Below, piece by piece: positions 7,345 to 16,114 of a stretch of 64,000 nt of DNA; within the stretch, counting starts at the first letter, position 1, and each line of letters opens with the position of its first letter. Made by a program: the position numbers and the translations under genes. The stretch is taken from contig NZ_CP163518.1 of assembly GCF_041080625.1 (NCBI RefSeq), positions 9,789,501 through 9,853,500 on the forward strand. Reading direction: 5' to 3'. The notes under the pieces were generated by a model. It made no database searches, was not told the origin of the DNA, and saw only the letters and a program-made list of their open reading frames with translations. This DNA comes from Streptomyces sp. CG1. GTDB lineage: Bacteria; Actinomycetota; Actinomycetes; Streptomycetales; Streptomycetaceae.

Positions 7345-9346
7345 GACCAGCCTGACCGAACGGCTGCTGCACACCGTCGGAGTGATCGACGAGATCGGCA
7401 GCGTCGACGCCGGCAGCACCACCACCGACACCCTCGCGCTGGAGCGGCAGCGCGGCATCACCATCAAGTCCGCCGTCGTGTCGTTCCCGCTCGCCGGCGT
7501 CACCGTCAATCTCATCGACACCCCCGGTCACCCGGACTTCATCGCCGAGGTCGAGCGGGTGCTCGGCGTGCTCGACGGGGCCGTGCTGGTCGTCTCGGCC
7601 GTCGAGGGCGTCCAGGCACAGACACGTGTGCTGATGCGCACCCTGCGCCGGCTGCGCATCCCCACCCTGATCTTCGTCAACAAGATCGACCGGCGGGGCG
7701 CGAACGGCTCCGCCGTGCTGGACCGGATGACCCGCAGGCTGGCCGTACCGCTCGCCCCCATGGGGCGCCCCACCGCACTCGGCACGCGGGCCGCCGGTTT
7801 CGTGCCCGGCCTCGCCCCGGCCGCCCTGGACGTGCTCGCCGACCATGACGACGACCTGATCGCCGCATACCTCGACGGCGGTGTCGGAGAGGCCCGGCTG
7901 CACGCCGCCCTGGCCACCCAGACCCGGCGCGCCCTGGTCCATCCCGTGTACTTCGGCTCCGCCATCACCGGAGCGGGCGTATCCGACCTGATCACCGGCA
8001 TCGAACGGCTGCTCCCCACCGCCGACGGCGACCCGGCCGCCCCGCTGTCGGCCACGGTCTTCAAGGTCGAACGCGGCCCGGCGGGGGAGAAGGTGGCCTA
8101 CGCCCGGATCTTCTCCGGAACCCTGCGTGTCCGTGTCCGGGTGCCGTTCGGAGCGGGCGCCGAGACCGGCGGCCGCGCGGAGGGCCAGGAAGGGGCGGGC
8201 CCGGTGGAAGGGCGGGGCGCGGTGCGTCGCCCGGAGGGGCGGGTCACCGGGCTCAGTGTTTTCGAGGGCGGCACCGACGTGCGGCGGGACAGTGCCGCGG
8301 CCGGCCGGATCGTCAAGGTGTGGGGGCTCGGGGGGATCCGGATCGGGGATGCGCTCGGCCGGCCCACGGCGGTGGACGGGCATCACTTCGCGCCGCCCAC
8401 CCTGGAGACCGTCGTCGTCCCCGGCCCCGGCACGGACCGGCGTTCGCTGCACCTCGCGCTCACCCAGCTCGCCGAACAGGACCCGCTCATCGGCGTCCGG
8501 CACGACGAACTGCGCGGGGAGACCTCCGTGTCCCTCTACGGCGAGGTGCAGAAGGAGGTCGTCCAGGCGACCCTCGCCGAGGAATACGGCCTGGACGTCG
8601 CCTTCCGCGAGACGACGACCCTGTGCATCGAGCGGCCGGTCGGAACCGGGCACGCGGTGGAGTTCAACAAGAAGGAGCCGAACCCGTTCCTGGCCACCGT
8701 CGGCCTGCGCGTCGAACCCGCACCGCCCGGCTCGGGCGTGGAGTTCCGGCTGGAGGTGGAGCTGGGCTCGATGCCGTACGCCTTCTTCAAGGCCGTGGAG
8801 GACACCGTCCGCGAGACGCTCGGCCAGGGACTGCACGGCTGGCAGGTCCCCGACTGCACGGTCACCATGACCCACTCCGGCTACTCACCCCGGCAGAGCC
8901 ACGCCCACCAAGGCTTCGACAAGAGCATGTCGAGCACCGGTTACGACTTCCGGGGCCTGACCCCGCTGGTCCTGACCGAGGCACTGCGCCGGGCCGGCAC
9001 CCTGGTGCACGAGCCCCTGCACCGCTTCCGCCTGGAGGCCCCGGCGGACACCCTCGGCGCGCTGCTCCCGGTGCTCGCCCGGCTGGGTGCCGTACCGGAG
9101 ACCACCGGCGCACTCGGCGCGGCCTGTGTGCTGCAGGGCGCGGTGCCGGCCGCGCGGGCGCACGAGCTGGAGCAGCGGCTGCCCGGGCTCACCCGCGGCG
9201 AGGGGGAGCTGGAGACCGCCTTCGACCAGTACGCGCCGGTCACCCGAGGCACGATCCCGGAGCGGCCGCGCACCGACCACAACCCGCTGAACCGGAAGGA
9301 GTACTTGCTGAATGTGATGCGCAGGGTGGGGGAGCGGACCATCTGA
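7298..9346 (+). CDS. Ribosomal protection GTPase, Tet(M)/Otr(A)-like elongation factor G family
   Basis: A 682-residue EF-G-like protein. GTPase motifs are complete: AHVDAGKT (10-17), RGITI, DTPGH (from residue 74), NKID (from 128) and GSA. Later domains match tetracycline ribosomal protection proteins (GRIVKVWGL, LYGEVQKEVVQATLAEEYG, VTMTHSGY). Such proteins displace tetracycline from the A-site. GTG 7298 (MHLLNLGILAHVDAGKT) is chosen by family N-terminus; the ribosome site GAAGGA is 11 nt upstream, rather far. A Gly/Glu/Arg-rich insert of about 30 residues (about 8146-8245) interrupts the translation-factor domain after the G domain. Drug resistance is inferred; a housekeeping paralogue is possible. 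Confidence 0.88.
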   Translation: MHLLNLGILAHVDAGKTSLTERLLHTVGVIDEIGSVDAGSTTTDTLALERQRGITIKSAVVSFPLAGVTVNLIDTPGHPDFIAEVERVLGVLDGAVLVVSAVEGVQAQTRVLMRTLRRLRIPTLIFVNKIDRRGANGSAVLDRMTRRLAVPLAPMGRPTALGTRAAGFVPGLAPAALDVLADHDDDLIAAYLDGGVGEARLHAALATQTRRALVHPVYFGSAITGAGVSDLITGIERLLPTADGDPAAPLSATVFKVERGPAGEKVAYARIFSGTLRVRVRVPFGAGAETGGRAEGQEGAGPVEGRGAVRRPEGRVTGLSVFEGGTDVRRDSAAAGRIVKVWGLGGIRIGDALGRPTAVDGHHFAPPTLETVVVPGPGTDRRSLHLALTQLAEQDPLIGVRHDELRGETSVSLYGEVQKEVVQATLAEEYGLDVAFRETTTLCIERPVGTGHAVEFNKKEPNPFLATVGLRVEPAPPGSGVEFRLEVELGSMPYAFFKAVEDTVRETLGQGLHGWQVPDCTVTMTHSGYSPRQSHAHQGFDKSMSSTGYDFRGLTPLVLTEALRRAGTLVHEPLHRFRLEAPADTLGALLPVLARLGAVPETTGALGAACVLQGAVPAARAHELEQRLPGLTRGEGELETAFDQYAPVTRGTIPERPRTDHNPLNRKEYLLNVMRRVGERTI

Positions 9347-9362
9347 GCTGACTGAGAGTCAA

Positions 9363-9378
9363 CTTACTTGTGAGTCAG
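9363..9378. promoter_or_regulatory. Operator-like dyad CTTACT-N4-AGTCAG before the GH5 gene
   Basis: CTTACT TGTG AGTCAG is an imperfect inverted repeat 43-58 bp before the GH5 ATG. Including flanks, it matches the perfect dyad at 12686-12701 (AACTTACT-N4-AGTAAGG) at all but one non-spacer base. Shared use by the TetR protein at 12775 is inferred. Confidence 0.6.
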
Positions 9379-9420
9379 GTGGTATTGACGCTGTCCGGAG
9401 CCGGTCGGATTGTGGTGAGC

Positions 9421-11289
9421 ATGCCGTATTTCCGGGTGCGTGCGCTGGTTGTTCTGGTCGTCCTCAGCGGATCCCTGACGGTGGCGGGCCCCCCGCCCGC
9501 CACCGCCGCCACCCCCGCCTCGCCTTCCGATTCCCTCTGGTTCGACGGCGCCCCGCTCACTGTGCAGGGCGGCCGCTTCACCGACGGCCAGGGGCGCGAG
9601 ATCGTCCTGCGCGGCTACAACGTCTCCGGCGAGACCAAGTTGGAGGAGAACAGCGGGCTGCCCTTCGCCTCGGTCGCCGACGCCCAGAAGTCGGCGACCG
9701 CACTGCGCGCCCTCGGCGGCGCCAACACGGTCCGGTTCCTGCTCTCCTGGGCGCACGCCGAACCCGTCCGCGGCCAGGTGGACACCGGCTATCTGGCCGC
9801 CGTCGCCGAGCAGATGCGCGCCTTCCTGGACGCGGGCATCCGCGTCTTCCCCGACTTCCACCAGGACCTGTACTCCCGCTACCTCTTCAGCAGCGGCAGC
9901 TGGTACACGGGTGACGGCGCCCCCAAGTGGGCGGTGGACGCGGGGAGTTACCCGGCCGAGTCCTGCGGCATCTGCCTCTTCTGGGGTCAGAACATCACCC
10001 AGAACGCGGCCGTACAGAAGGCCCAGTACGACTTCTGGCACAACAGCTACGGCCTCCAGGACGCCTTCCTCACCACCGCCCGGACGGCCATGGCCTACCT
10101 CCGACAGCACCTCACCGGCGCGGAATTCGCTGACATCGCCGGCTTCGACCCGTACAACGAGCCCTACGCGGGCAGTTACGACTCCGGGCAGACCTCCCGT
10201 ACCTGGGAGAAGGACCTGTTGTGGCCGTTCTACGAGAAGTTCCGCGCCCGCATGGACGCCGCCGGATGGCAGGACAAGCCCGCCTTCGTGGAGCCCAACC
10301 TCTTCTGGAACGCCGACATCTCCACCCAGAAACAGGAGGGCGGCCTGCTGGACGCGGGCACCCTCGGCCCGCGCTATGTCTTCAACACCCACTTCTACGA
10401 CCAGAAGGCCATCTCCGGCGTCCTGATGTGGGGCAAGGCCGCCGACGGACAGTACGCCGCCGACTTCGCCACCGTCCGCGACCGCGCCGCCTCGGCCGGC
10501 ACGGCGGCCGTGGTCAGCGAGTTCGGCCACCCGCTGTCCGGCACGGTCTCCGACAAGGCACCGACGGTCCTCAAGGCCATGTACCAGGCCCTGGACTCCC
10601 GGCTGCCGGGCGCCAGTTGGTGGTCCAGCCCGTCTGCCTCGGGACCGGTGCTCTCCGGCACCCAGTGGCAGTGGGACCTCTACAACGGCCGGCACCACGA
10701 GCTGATGAACGGCAACCCCGACAAGGTGCTCACCTCCGGCGACGCCTGGAACGACGAGGACCTCTCCGCGGTGGACCTGGACGGCTCCGGGAACGTCGCC
10801 CTGCGCCAGGACGCCCGGCTGCTCGACCGCCTCTACCCGAGCGCCACCGCCGGTACGACCCTCGCCTTCACCTACGAGGACCGCTCCCGCGACGGCTCCA
10901 CGACCCTCACCTGGAACCCGGTGCCGAGTTCCCTGCCGAACGTGGCCCGGCTGGTGGGCTCCGGCCAGTACGGGGTGCTGGTGTGGCGCTCCGGTGACGG
11001 CACCGCACCCACCGAACTGCACCTGCCGGCGTCCTTCCCCACCGCGTCGGCCACCGTCGTCTCCGACCTCGGCACGGTCAGCGCACCGCCCGCCTACACC
11101 GGCGCCGCCACGCCCGTCGCCGTAGCCCCCGAACCGGGCGGCACCGGCAGCCGCAGGCTGCTGCTCACCGACACGGACTCCGGCGCCCTGCACTACGCGC
11201 TGGTGACCAACGGGGCCACTTCGCCCTCGGCGGATCTGCTCTCCGCGGCCAGGTCCGAGCTGTCCGCGTGGGTGACAGCGCACTTCTGA
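9421..11289 (+). CDS. Secreted GH5-type endoglycoceramidase-like glycoside hydrolase
   Basis: A 622-residue exported protein with a signal peptide (Arg, hydrophobic core, cut near ATAATP). The GH5 barrel follows, with VLRGYN, PDFHQDLYSRYLF, acid/base Glu247 in DPYNEP and nucleophile Glu367 in VSEFGHP. A C-terminal beta-sandwich region (AFTYEDRSRDGSTTLTWNP) fits the endoglycosylceramidase architecture. These enzymes free the glycan from glycosphingolipids, so host or soil sphingolipids would be the substrate. ATG 9421 gives the best signal peptide; GTGs at 9412/9415 are alternatives because no clear ribosome site marks the start. It shares an operator-like sequence with the propeller/TetR pair downstream. 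Confidence 0.82.
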   Translation: MPYFRVRALVVLVVLSGSLTVAGPPPATAATPASPSDSLWFDGAPLTVQGGRFTDGQGREIVLRGYNVSGETKLEENSGLPFASVADAQKSATALRALGGANTVRFLLSWAHAEPVRGQVDTGYLAAVAEQMRAFLDAGIRVFPDFHQDLYSRYLFSSGSWYTGDGAPKWAVDAGSYPAESCGICLFWGQNITQNAAVQKAQYDFWHNSYGLQDAFLTTARTAMAYLRQHLTGAEFADIAGFDPYNEPYAGSYDSGQTSRTWEKDLLWPFYEKFRARMDAAGWQDKPAFVEPNLFWNADISTQKQEGGLLDAGTLGPRYVFNTHFYDQKAISGVLMWGKAADGQYAADFATVRDRAASAGTAAVVSEFGHPLSGTVSDKAPTVLKAMYQALDSRLPGASWWSSPSASGPVLSGTQWQWDLYNGRHHELMNGNPDKVLTSGDAWNDEDLSAVDLDGSGNVALRQDARLLDRLYPSATAGTTLAFTYEDRSRDGSTTLTWNPVPSSLPNVARLVGSGQYGVLVWRSGDGTAPTELHLPASFPTASATVVSDLGTVSAPPAYTGAATPVAVAPEPGGTGSRRLLLTDTDSGALHYALVTNGATSPSADLLSAARSELSAWVTAHF

Positions 11290-11338
11290 GAGTTCCGAGC
11301 CTGCTCAGCCCGCTGAGTCTTCTGAGCCGAAGCCGTAC

Positions 11339-11372
11339 GGCCCCCGGGGAGAGTGGGGTCCCCCCGGAGGCC
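11339..11372. terminator. Hairpin between convergent GH5 and propeller genes
   Basis: GGCCCCCGGGG pairs with CCCCGGAGGCC (one mismatch) across a 12-nt loop, midway between the two convergent stops. It can serve transcripts from both sides. There is no U-tract, as is usual in this genus. Confidence 0.6.
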
Positions 11373-11380
11373 GCCGGCGC

Positions 11381-12634
11381 TCAACTCCCGCTCGGGCCGG
11401 TCCAGTCGGCCTGGACATGCCCCAGCCGGACGCGCTGCGGATGGTCCCCGACCGGCACGGACAGCACCTTCTGGCCGGTGGCGAAGTCGATGGCCGTGAT
11501 CCGGTCGGCGCCGGCCTCGGAGATGACGCAGTCCTTGCCGTCGCCGCTCACGGTGGCCCAGTACGGTGTCGACGCGGTGACGAGCGGGCCGACGTCGAAG
11601 GAGGCCCGGTCGACCACGGTCGCGTAGTTGTCCATCGTCCCGGCGACACACAGCTTGGTGCCCTCGGGGTTCATCGAGATGCCGTGGTGGCGCGAGTCCA
11701 GCAGCCAGGTGGTGCGGTCCGGGTTGGTCGCCGGGTTCGCCGGCAGCGTCGCCACACGGGTGATCTTGTCCGTGGCCACGTCGTACTCGAGGAAGCCGTT
11801 GAAGAACGACACCTGGAAGTAGAGCTTGGACCAGTCGGGGGTGAAGGCGGCGGGCCGGACCGCGCTGGAGAAGTCCTTCAGTCCGATCGCGTCCAGCCGC
11901 TGTCGCATGTCGATGGTCCTGACCGGCTTGAACGTGTTCGCGTCGACGATCGTGATGTGCCGGTCGCCCTTGGTCCAGTCCCAGGCCGGGTCGTCCAGAG
12001 AGGTGGTCACCTCGCCGATGGACATGTTCCAGATGTACTTGCCGCCGTTGGTGAAGAAGTTCTCGTGCGGCTTGTCGCCGCTGCCGAACTCGCCGATTTC
12101 CTTCCCGGTGTCGATGTCCAGCACCTGCACCTTGTTCGCCGTCGAGGCCGAGACCGCGACCCGGGTGCCGTCGGGCGAGACCGCCATGTGGTCGGCCCGG
12201 TAACCGGCCACCGGGAAGCGCCAGTTGACCCTGTCGGTGGCCAGGTCGATGGAGACGACGTCGGCGAAGCTGGGACGGGAGACGACCACGGACTTCCCGT
12301 CGGGCGTGGAGTACATGTCGTCCACGTACTGGTCGTGTCCCTGGCCGACCTCGTTGCGGATGGACGTGTAGTAGATCCACTTGATCGGGTCGGCGTTGAT
12401 CTCCGCCAGCCGCTGCGCCTTGTCCGGGACGATGTTGATCCGGCCGACCTTCGCGAAGTCGCCGGAGGACTTGACGACATCGGCGGTGCCGTCCCAGTTG
12501 TTGCCGACGAACAGCACCTCACGCAGGCCGTCGGAGGCGCCGTTCGCGGCGGAGGCGGCGGTCGCCGGGCCGGCGACGGTCAGGGCGAGGGCGGCGGCCA
12601 CGGAGCAAAGGTGCCTGGTTCTGGAGGCAGGCAT
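11381..12634 (-). CDS. Secreted YncE-like beta-propeller protein
   Basis: A 417-residue protein with a Sec signal peptide (MPASRTRHL... ending ATAASAANG). Repeated propeller blades show phrases such as YSTPDGKSVVVSRP, VSPDGTRVAVSAST, MNPEGTKLCVAGTM and VSGDGKDCVISEAG. It resembles YncE/lactonase-type seven-bladed propellers; no enzymatic residues can be named. ATG 12634 follows GAGGAAAGA at good spacing. It is divergent from the TetR gene, with a perfect dyad between them that recurs before the GH5 gene, so it probably works outside the cell alongside the GH5 enzyme. The exact role is unknown. Confidence 0.75.
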   Translation of the reverse strand: MPASRTRHLCSVAAALALTVAGPATAASAANGASDGLREVLFVGNNWDGTADVVKSSGDFAKVGRINIVPDKAQRLAEINADPIKWIYYTSIRNEVGQGHDQYVDDMYSTPDGKSVVVSRPSFADVVSIDLATDRVNWRFPVAGYRADHMAVSPDGTRVAVSASTANKVQVLDIDTGKEIGEFGSGDKPHENFFTNGGKYIWNMSIGEVTTSLDDPAWDWTKGDRHITIVDANTFKPVRTIDMRQRLDAIGLKDFSSAVRPAAFTPDWSKLYFQVSFFNGFLEYDVATDKITRVATLPANPATNPDRTTWLLDSRHHGISMNPEGTKLCVAGTMDNYATVVDRASFDVGPLVTASTPYWATVSGDGKDCVISEAGADRITAIDFATGQKVLSVPVGDHPQRVRLGHVQADWTGPSGS

Positions 12635-12685
12635 GACTGCTCTCTTTCCTCGGAGGAATCTGAACACGGGCGCATTCACAGTGAA

Positions 12686-12701
12686 CTTACTGAAAAGTAA
12701 G
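12686..12701. promoter_or_regulatory. Perfect operator-like dyad CTTACT-GAAA-AGTAAG
   Basis: A perfect 6-bp inverted repeat with 4-bp spacer lies 52 bp before the propeller ATG and 74 bp before the TetR start. This is the usual position for autorepression of a divergent TetR pair. A one-mismatch copy lies at 9363-9378. Confidence 0.7.
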
Positions 12702-12774
12702 GACGGGGTGGGCTACTCGACAAGATGTGTGCACGACAAGAATGGGAGTCGGTGGGGCGACGGAGGGGGAAAGC

Positions 12775-13437
12775 GTGGCGGGCAGGCTCAAGGCGCCGAC
12801 GGGCCGCTACGGCGGCCGTACGGCCGAGGACCGGCAGGCCGAGCGGCGCCGGCGCTTTCTGGACGCGGCCCTGGATCTGTTCGGCGGCGCGCCCGGCTAC
12901 CGCGGCACGACCGTCGCCGCGCTGAGCCAGGCCGCCGGCCTGTCCACCCGCCAGTTCTACGAGGAGTTCCGCACCCTGGAGGACGTCCTCGCCGCGCTGC
13001 ACCTGGAGGTCAACGGCTGGGCCGAGCAGGCGGTACTGGACGCCCTGGCCGGGGCGGACGGCCTGCCGCTGGCCGAGCGCGCCGCCGTGCTCTTCCGCGC
13101 CTACGCCCGTGACGTCACCTGCGATCCGCGCCGTATCCGGATCACCTTCGTGGAGGTCGTCGGCGTCAGCCCGCGCCTGGAGGAGCAGCGCCTGGCCCGC
13201 CGGGCCCGGTGGATCGACCTCATCCGGGCCGAGGCGGACACGGCCGTGGCGCGCGGGGAGGCGGCACCCCGTGACTACCGGCTCGCGGCGACGGCCTTCG
13301 TCGGCAGCGTCAACGGCCTCCTGCACGACTGGAGCGCCGGCTGGGTGGACGCCACGCTGGACGAAGTGGTGGACGAGCTGGTGCGGCTGCTGCTGGGGAT
13401 GCTCCGCCCGGCGGGCTGGCGGCCCGCCAGCACGTGA
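12775..13437 (+). CDS. TetR-family transcriptional regulator
   Basis: A 220-residue regulator with an N-terminal TetR helix-turn-helix (RRRFLDAALDLFGG...GTTVAALSQAAGLSTRQFYEEFRTLEDVLAAL) and a divergent ligand-binding C-terminal domain. GTG 12775 is selected because GGAGGGGGAAAG precedes it; starts at 12727 and 12742 have no ribosome site. It likely binds the dyads at 12686-12701 and 9363-9378 and so controls both secreted proteins. A lipid or sphingoid effector would suit the GH5 function but is speculation. Confidence 0.88.
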   Translation: MAGRLKAPTGRYGGRTAEDRQAERRRRFLDAALDLFGGAPGYRGTTVAALSQAAGLSTRQFYEEFRTLEDVLAALHLEVNGWAEQAVLDALAGADGLPLAERAAVLFRAYARDVTCDPRRIRITFVEVVGVSPRLEEQRLARRARWIDLIRAEADTAVARGEAAPRDYRLAATAFVGSVNGLLHDWSAGWVDATLDEVVDELVRLLLGMLRPAGWRPAST

Positions 13438-13590
13438 CAGGGCTGCCCGGCGAAGCCAGTCTGCGCAGGTCAGGGCGAGGGCCAGCGGCTCGGCGCGCGG
13501 GATCGGCCCGGAGCTGGTCTGCTGGTGCGGGGGCGTCGTACCCGTGCTCCGGAGCCCCGGAGAAGACACCGGCAGACGCAGGAGAGCCAG

Positions 13591-14616
13591 ATGAGTACGT
13601 ATCGAGTCGCGCAGGTGACCGCCCCGAACGGCACGTTCGAGCTGGTCGAGCGAGAGGTGCCGCAGCCCGGGCCCGGCCAGGTGCGGATCGCCGTGGAGGC
13701 GTGCGGGATCTGCCACAGTGACGCCCTCTTCGTGAGCGGCGGACTGCCGGGCGTGACATTCCCCGAGGTGCCCGGGCACGAGATGGCCGGGCACATCGAG
13801 GAGCTGGGCCAAGACGTGCGGGAACGGGGCTGGAAGGTCGGTGACCGCGTTGCGGTCGGCTGGTTCGGCGGCAGCTGCGGGCACTGCACACCGTGCCGGC
13901 AGGGCGACTTCATCGTGTGCGTGAATCTGAAGGTCCCGGGGTGGGCCTACGACGGGGGCTTCGGCGAGAAGGTGATCGTGCCCGCCGACGCGCTGGCCCG
14001 GATCCCGGACGGCCTGTCGGCGGCCGACGCGGGACCGATGGCCTGCGCGGGCGTGACCACGTTCAACGGGCTGCGGCGCAGCTCGGCCCGGCCGGGGGAT
14101 CTGGTCGCCGTGCTCGGTCTCGGCGGTCTGGGGCATCTCGGGGTGCAATACGCCGTCGCGATGGGCTTCGAGACCGTGGGGATCGCCCGGGGCGCGGAGA
14201 AGGCCGACTTCGCCAAGCAGCTGGGTGCCCACCACTACATCGACAGCACCTCCGGCACCCCGGTCGCCGAGGCCCTGCAGTCCCTCGGCGGCGCCAAGGC
14301 CGTCCTGGCCACCGCCGGGAACTCCGCGGCCATCACGGCCACCGTGGACGGGCTGGCGCCCCGTGGCGAACTGGTGGTCATCGGAGCGGACAACGCGCCG
14401 ATGGGCATCAATCCGGCCCAGCTGCTCATGGCCGCCCGCGTCGTCCGCGGCCACCCGTCCGGCACGTCCCAGGACGTGGAGGACACCATGGCCTTCAGTG
14501 CCCTGCACAGCATCCGGCCGATGACCGAGACCGTGCCGCTGGACCGTGCGGACGAGGCCTACCGGAAGATGCTCGCCGGCAAGGCCCGCTTCCGGATGGT
14601 GCTCACCTACGGCTGA
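13591..14616 (+). CDS. Zinc-dependent alcohol dehydrogenase (AdhP/AdhA-like)
   Basis: A 341-residue medium-chain dehydrogenase. Catalytic zinc ligands appear in CGICHSD and GHEMAGHIEELG. The structural zinc site is CGHCTPCRQGDFIVC. The NAD(P)-binding GLGGLGHLGVQYA motif follows. ATG 13591 is preceded by GGAGAG. It oxidises alcohols or reduces aldehydes in the cytoplasm. It stands 153 bp after the TetR gene on the same strand and is probably an independent unit; the physiological substrate cannot be read from sequence. Confidence 0.9.
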   Translation: MSTYRVAQVTAPNGTFELVEREVPQPGPGQVRIAVEACGICHSDALFVSGGLPGVTFPEVPGHEMAGHIEELGQDVRERGWKVGDRVAVGWFGGSCGHCTPCRQGDFIVCVNLKVPGWAYDGGFGEKVIVPADALARIPDGLSAADAGPMACAGVTTFNGLRRSSARPGDLVAVLGLGGLGHLGVQYAVAMGFETVGIARGAEKADFAKQLGAHHYIDSTSGTPVAEALQSLGGAKAVLATAGNSAAITATVDGLAPRGELVVIGADNAPMGINPAQLLMAARVVRGHPSGTSQDVEDTMAFSALHSIRPMTETVPLDRADEAYRKMLAGKARFRMVLTYG

Positions 14617-14625
14617 CGCCCGAGG

Positions 14626-14641
14626 ACCGGCTACGGCCGGT
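14626..14641. terminator. Short hairpin between convergent genes
   Basis: ACCGGC-TACG-GCCGGT is a perfect 6-bp stem with a 4-nt loop in the 28-bp gap between the dehydrogenase and the oppositely oriented glycosyltransferase. It is a plausible bidirectional terminator. Confidence 0.5.
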
Positions 14642-14644
14642 GCA

Positions 14645-15889
14645 TCAGCCGCCGAGCCGTTCCAGTGCCGCCAGTACCGGGGCCGCGCCGTCCTCGGTGC
14701 GGATGCGGGCGCCCAGGGCGCGCGCCCGCTCCCGGTAACCCGGCTCACGTGTGGCCGGTACCAGGGCCGAGGCCAGGGCGTGCGCGGTGAGGCGGCGCAG
14801 CGGTACGACGTCCGGGGCGACCCCCAGCGTGACCAGCCGGGCGGACCAGAACCCCGCGTCGAACTGGACCGGCACCGGCACGGCCGGCACTCCGGCGCGC
14901 AGCCCCGCCGCGGTCGTCCCCGCTCCCGCGTGGTGGACCACGGCGGCCATGTGCGGGAACAGCAGCGCGTGCGGCACCTCGTCGATGGTCAGCATGTCGT
15001 CACCGGCGGCCGCGAGCCCGCCCCAGCCGTGCTGGATCACCCCGCGCAGTCCGGCCCGCCGCAGTGCCGCCACCACCTGGGCGCTGAGCCGGCCGGCGTC
15101 CGGCACGGTGGCGCTGCCCAGCCCGACGAAGACCGGCGCCGGACCTGCCTCGAGGAACTCCCGTACCCGATCGGGCAGTTGGCTCTCGGTGTCGTACGGC
15201 CACCAGTAGCCGCTCACCGCCAGACCCGGCCGCCAGTCCCGGGGCCGGGGCACCACCAGCGGGCTGAAGCCATGGTGCACCGGCCACAGGCGCCGCTCCC
15301 GGGCCCGCCGCGCGGCACCCGCCCGCAGCGGGGGCAGTCCGAGCCGCCTGCGCACCCCGGGCAGGGCGCCCGTGAAGATGTGCTCCGTGGCGAGGCACAC
15401 GCCGTGCCCGGCCCACCGGTTCACCGTCGGTCCCCAGGAGCCGCCGCCGAGCACGGGAGGCGCGAACTCCCTGGTACCGGCGAGGGGTTGGAGATAGACG
15501 CCCATGCTCGGCAGCCGTAGTCCCTCGGCGATGGCGTGGCCGAGCGGGGCCAGCGAGGCGGACAGCAGCAGGACCTCGCTGTCCCGGGCCGCCCTGATCA
15601 GGTCCTCGGTCATCCGCCCGACAACGCGGCGCGCCATGTCCGCCAGGCGCAGCAGCTTCCCGGCCTCACTGGCGCTGCGGTGCAGGCTGCGGCCGCGCGG
15701 CGACTCCAGCTCCGCCCGCGGATCGACCGGCAGGGCGTGGAATCGTATGCCGGAGCCCGCCACCAGCGGCTCGAAACGGGCGTGGGTGACCAGGGTGACC
15801 TTGTGCCCGGACCGGACGAGCCGATGTCCGAGGCCGGTGTAGGGGGCCACATCGCCCCGGGATCCCGCCGTCATGATCGCAACGCGCAC
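14645..15889 (-). CDS. GT1-family glycosyltransferase (UGT/MGT type)
   Basis: A 414-residue GT-B fold enzyme. The N-terminus MTAGSRGDVAPYTGLGHRLVRSGHKVTLVTH matches the sterol/macrolide glycosyltransferase group. The C-terminal nucleotide-sugar site (PHMAAVVHHAGAGTTAAGLRAGVPAVPVPVQFDAGFWSARL) is complete. Such enzymes move a sugar from a UDP- or dTDP-sugar to a small lipophilic acceptor, for detoxification or natural-product tailoring. GTG start at 15889. No sugar or polyketide genes flank it, so it acts as a stand-alone tailoring or macrolide-inactivating type enzyme; the acceptor is unknown. Confidence 0.88.
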   Translation of the reverse strand: MRVAIMTAGSRGDVAPYTGLGHRLVRSGHKVTLVTHARFEPLVAGSGIRFHALPVDPRAELESPRGRSLHRSASEAGKLLRLADMARRVVGRMTEDLIRAARDSEVLLLSASLAPLGHAIAEGLRLPSMGVYLQPLAGTREFAPPVLGGGSWGPTVNRWAGHGVCLATEHIFTGALPGVRRRLGLPPLRAGAARRARERRLWPVHHGFSPLVVPRPRDWRPGLAVSGYWWPYDTESQLPDRVREFLEAGPAPVFVGLGSATVPDAGRLSAQVVAALRRAGLRGVIQHGWGGLAAAGDDMLTIDEVPHALLFPHMAAVVHHAGAGTTAAGLRAGVPAVPVPVQFDAGFWSARLVTLGVAPDVVPLRRLTAHALASALVPATREPGYRERARALGARIRTEDGAAPVLAALERLGG

Positions 15890-16033
15890 GACGGCCAGTA
15901 TGGCCGCAATCGGCCCCGCACGGGCCCAAAGGCCCGGTCACGATGGTGGGTTCACGCCTGTCGCAGCCGTTGACTTCGCCCTCGGGCGGCTCTACGGTCG
16001 GCGCGCGACATGTTCGGTTCACCGATCCAAGTT

Positions 16034-16083
16034 CGATATATCGATCACATATTGATCAACGTGATCGATGAAGGTATCGATCA
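16034..16083. promoter_or_regulatory. Dense palindrome array upstream of the alpha-galactosidase
   Basis: Within an AT-rich 50-bp stretch I see CGATATATCG (16034-16043), GATCA-CATAT-TGATC next to it, and a perfect 8-bp inverted repeat TGATCGAT-GAAGGT-ATCGATCA (16062-16083). The last lies 32 bp before the ATG. The composition differs sharply from the surroundings. It looks like a multi-operator promoter for a sugar-responsive repressor that is not encoded next to it. Confidence 0.6.
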
Positions 16084-16114
16084 GCGTGGATTCCGTCCGC
16101 ACGCGGAGGCGCCG

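Noticed and set aside
11193..12380. Long open frames opposite or out of phase with the beta-propeller gene
   Set aside because: They are Arg/Gly/Pro-rich shadow frames of GC-rich DNA without ribosome sites or family motifs.
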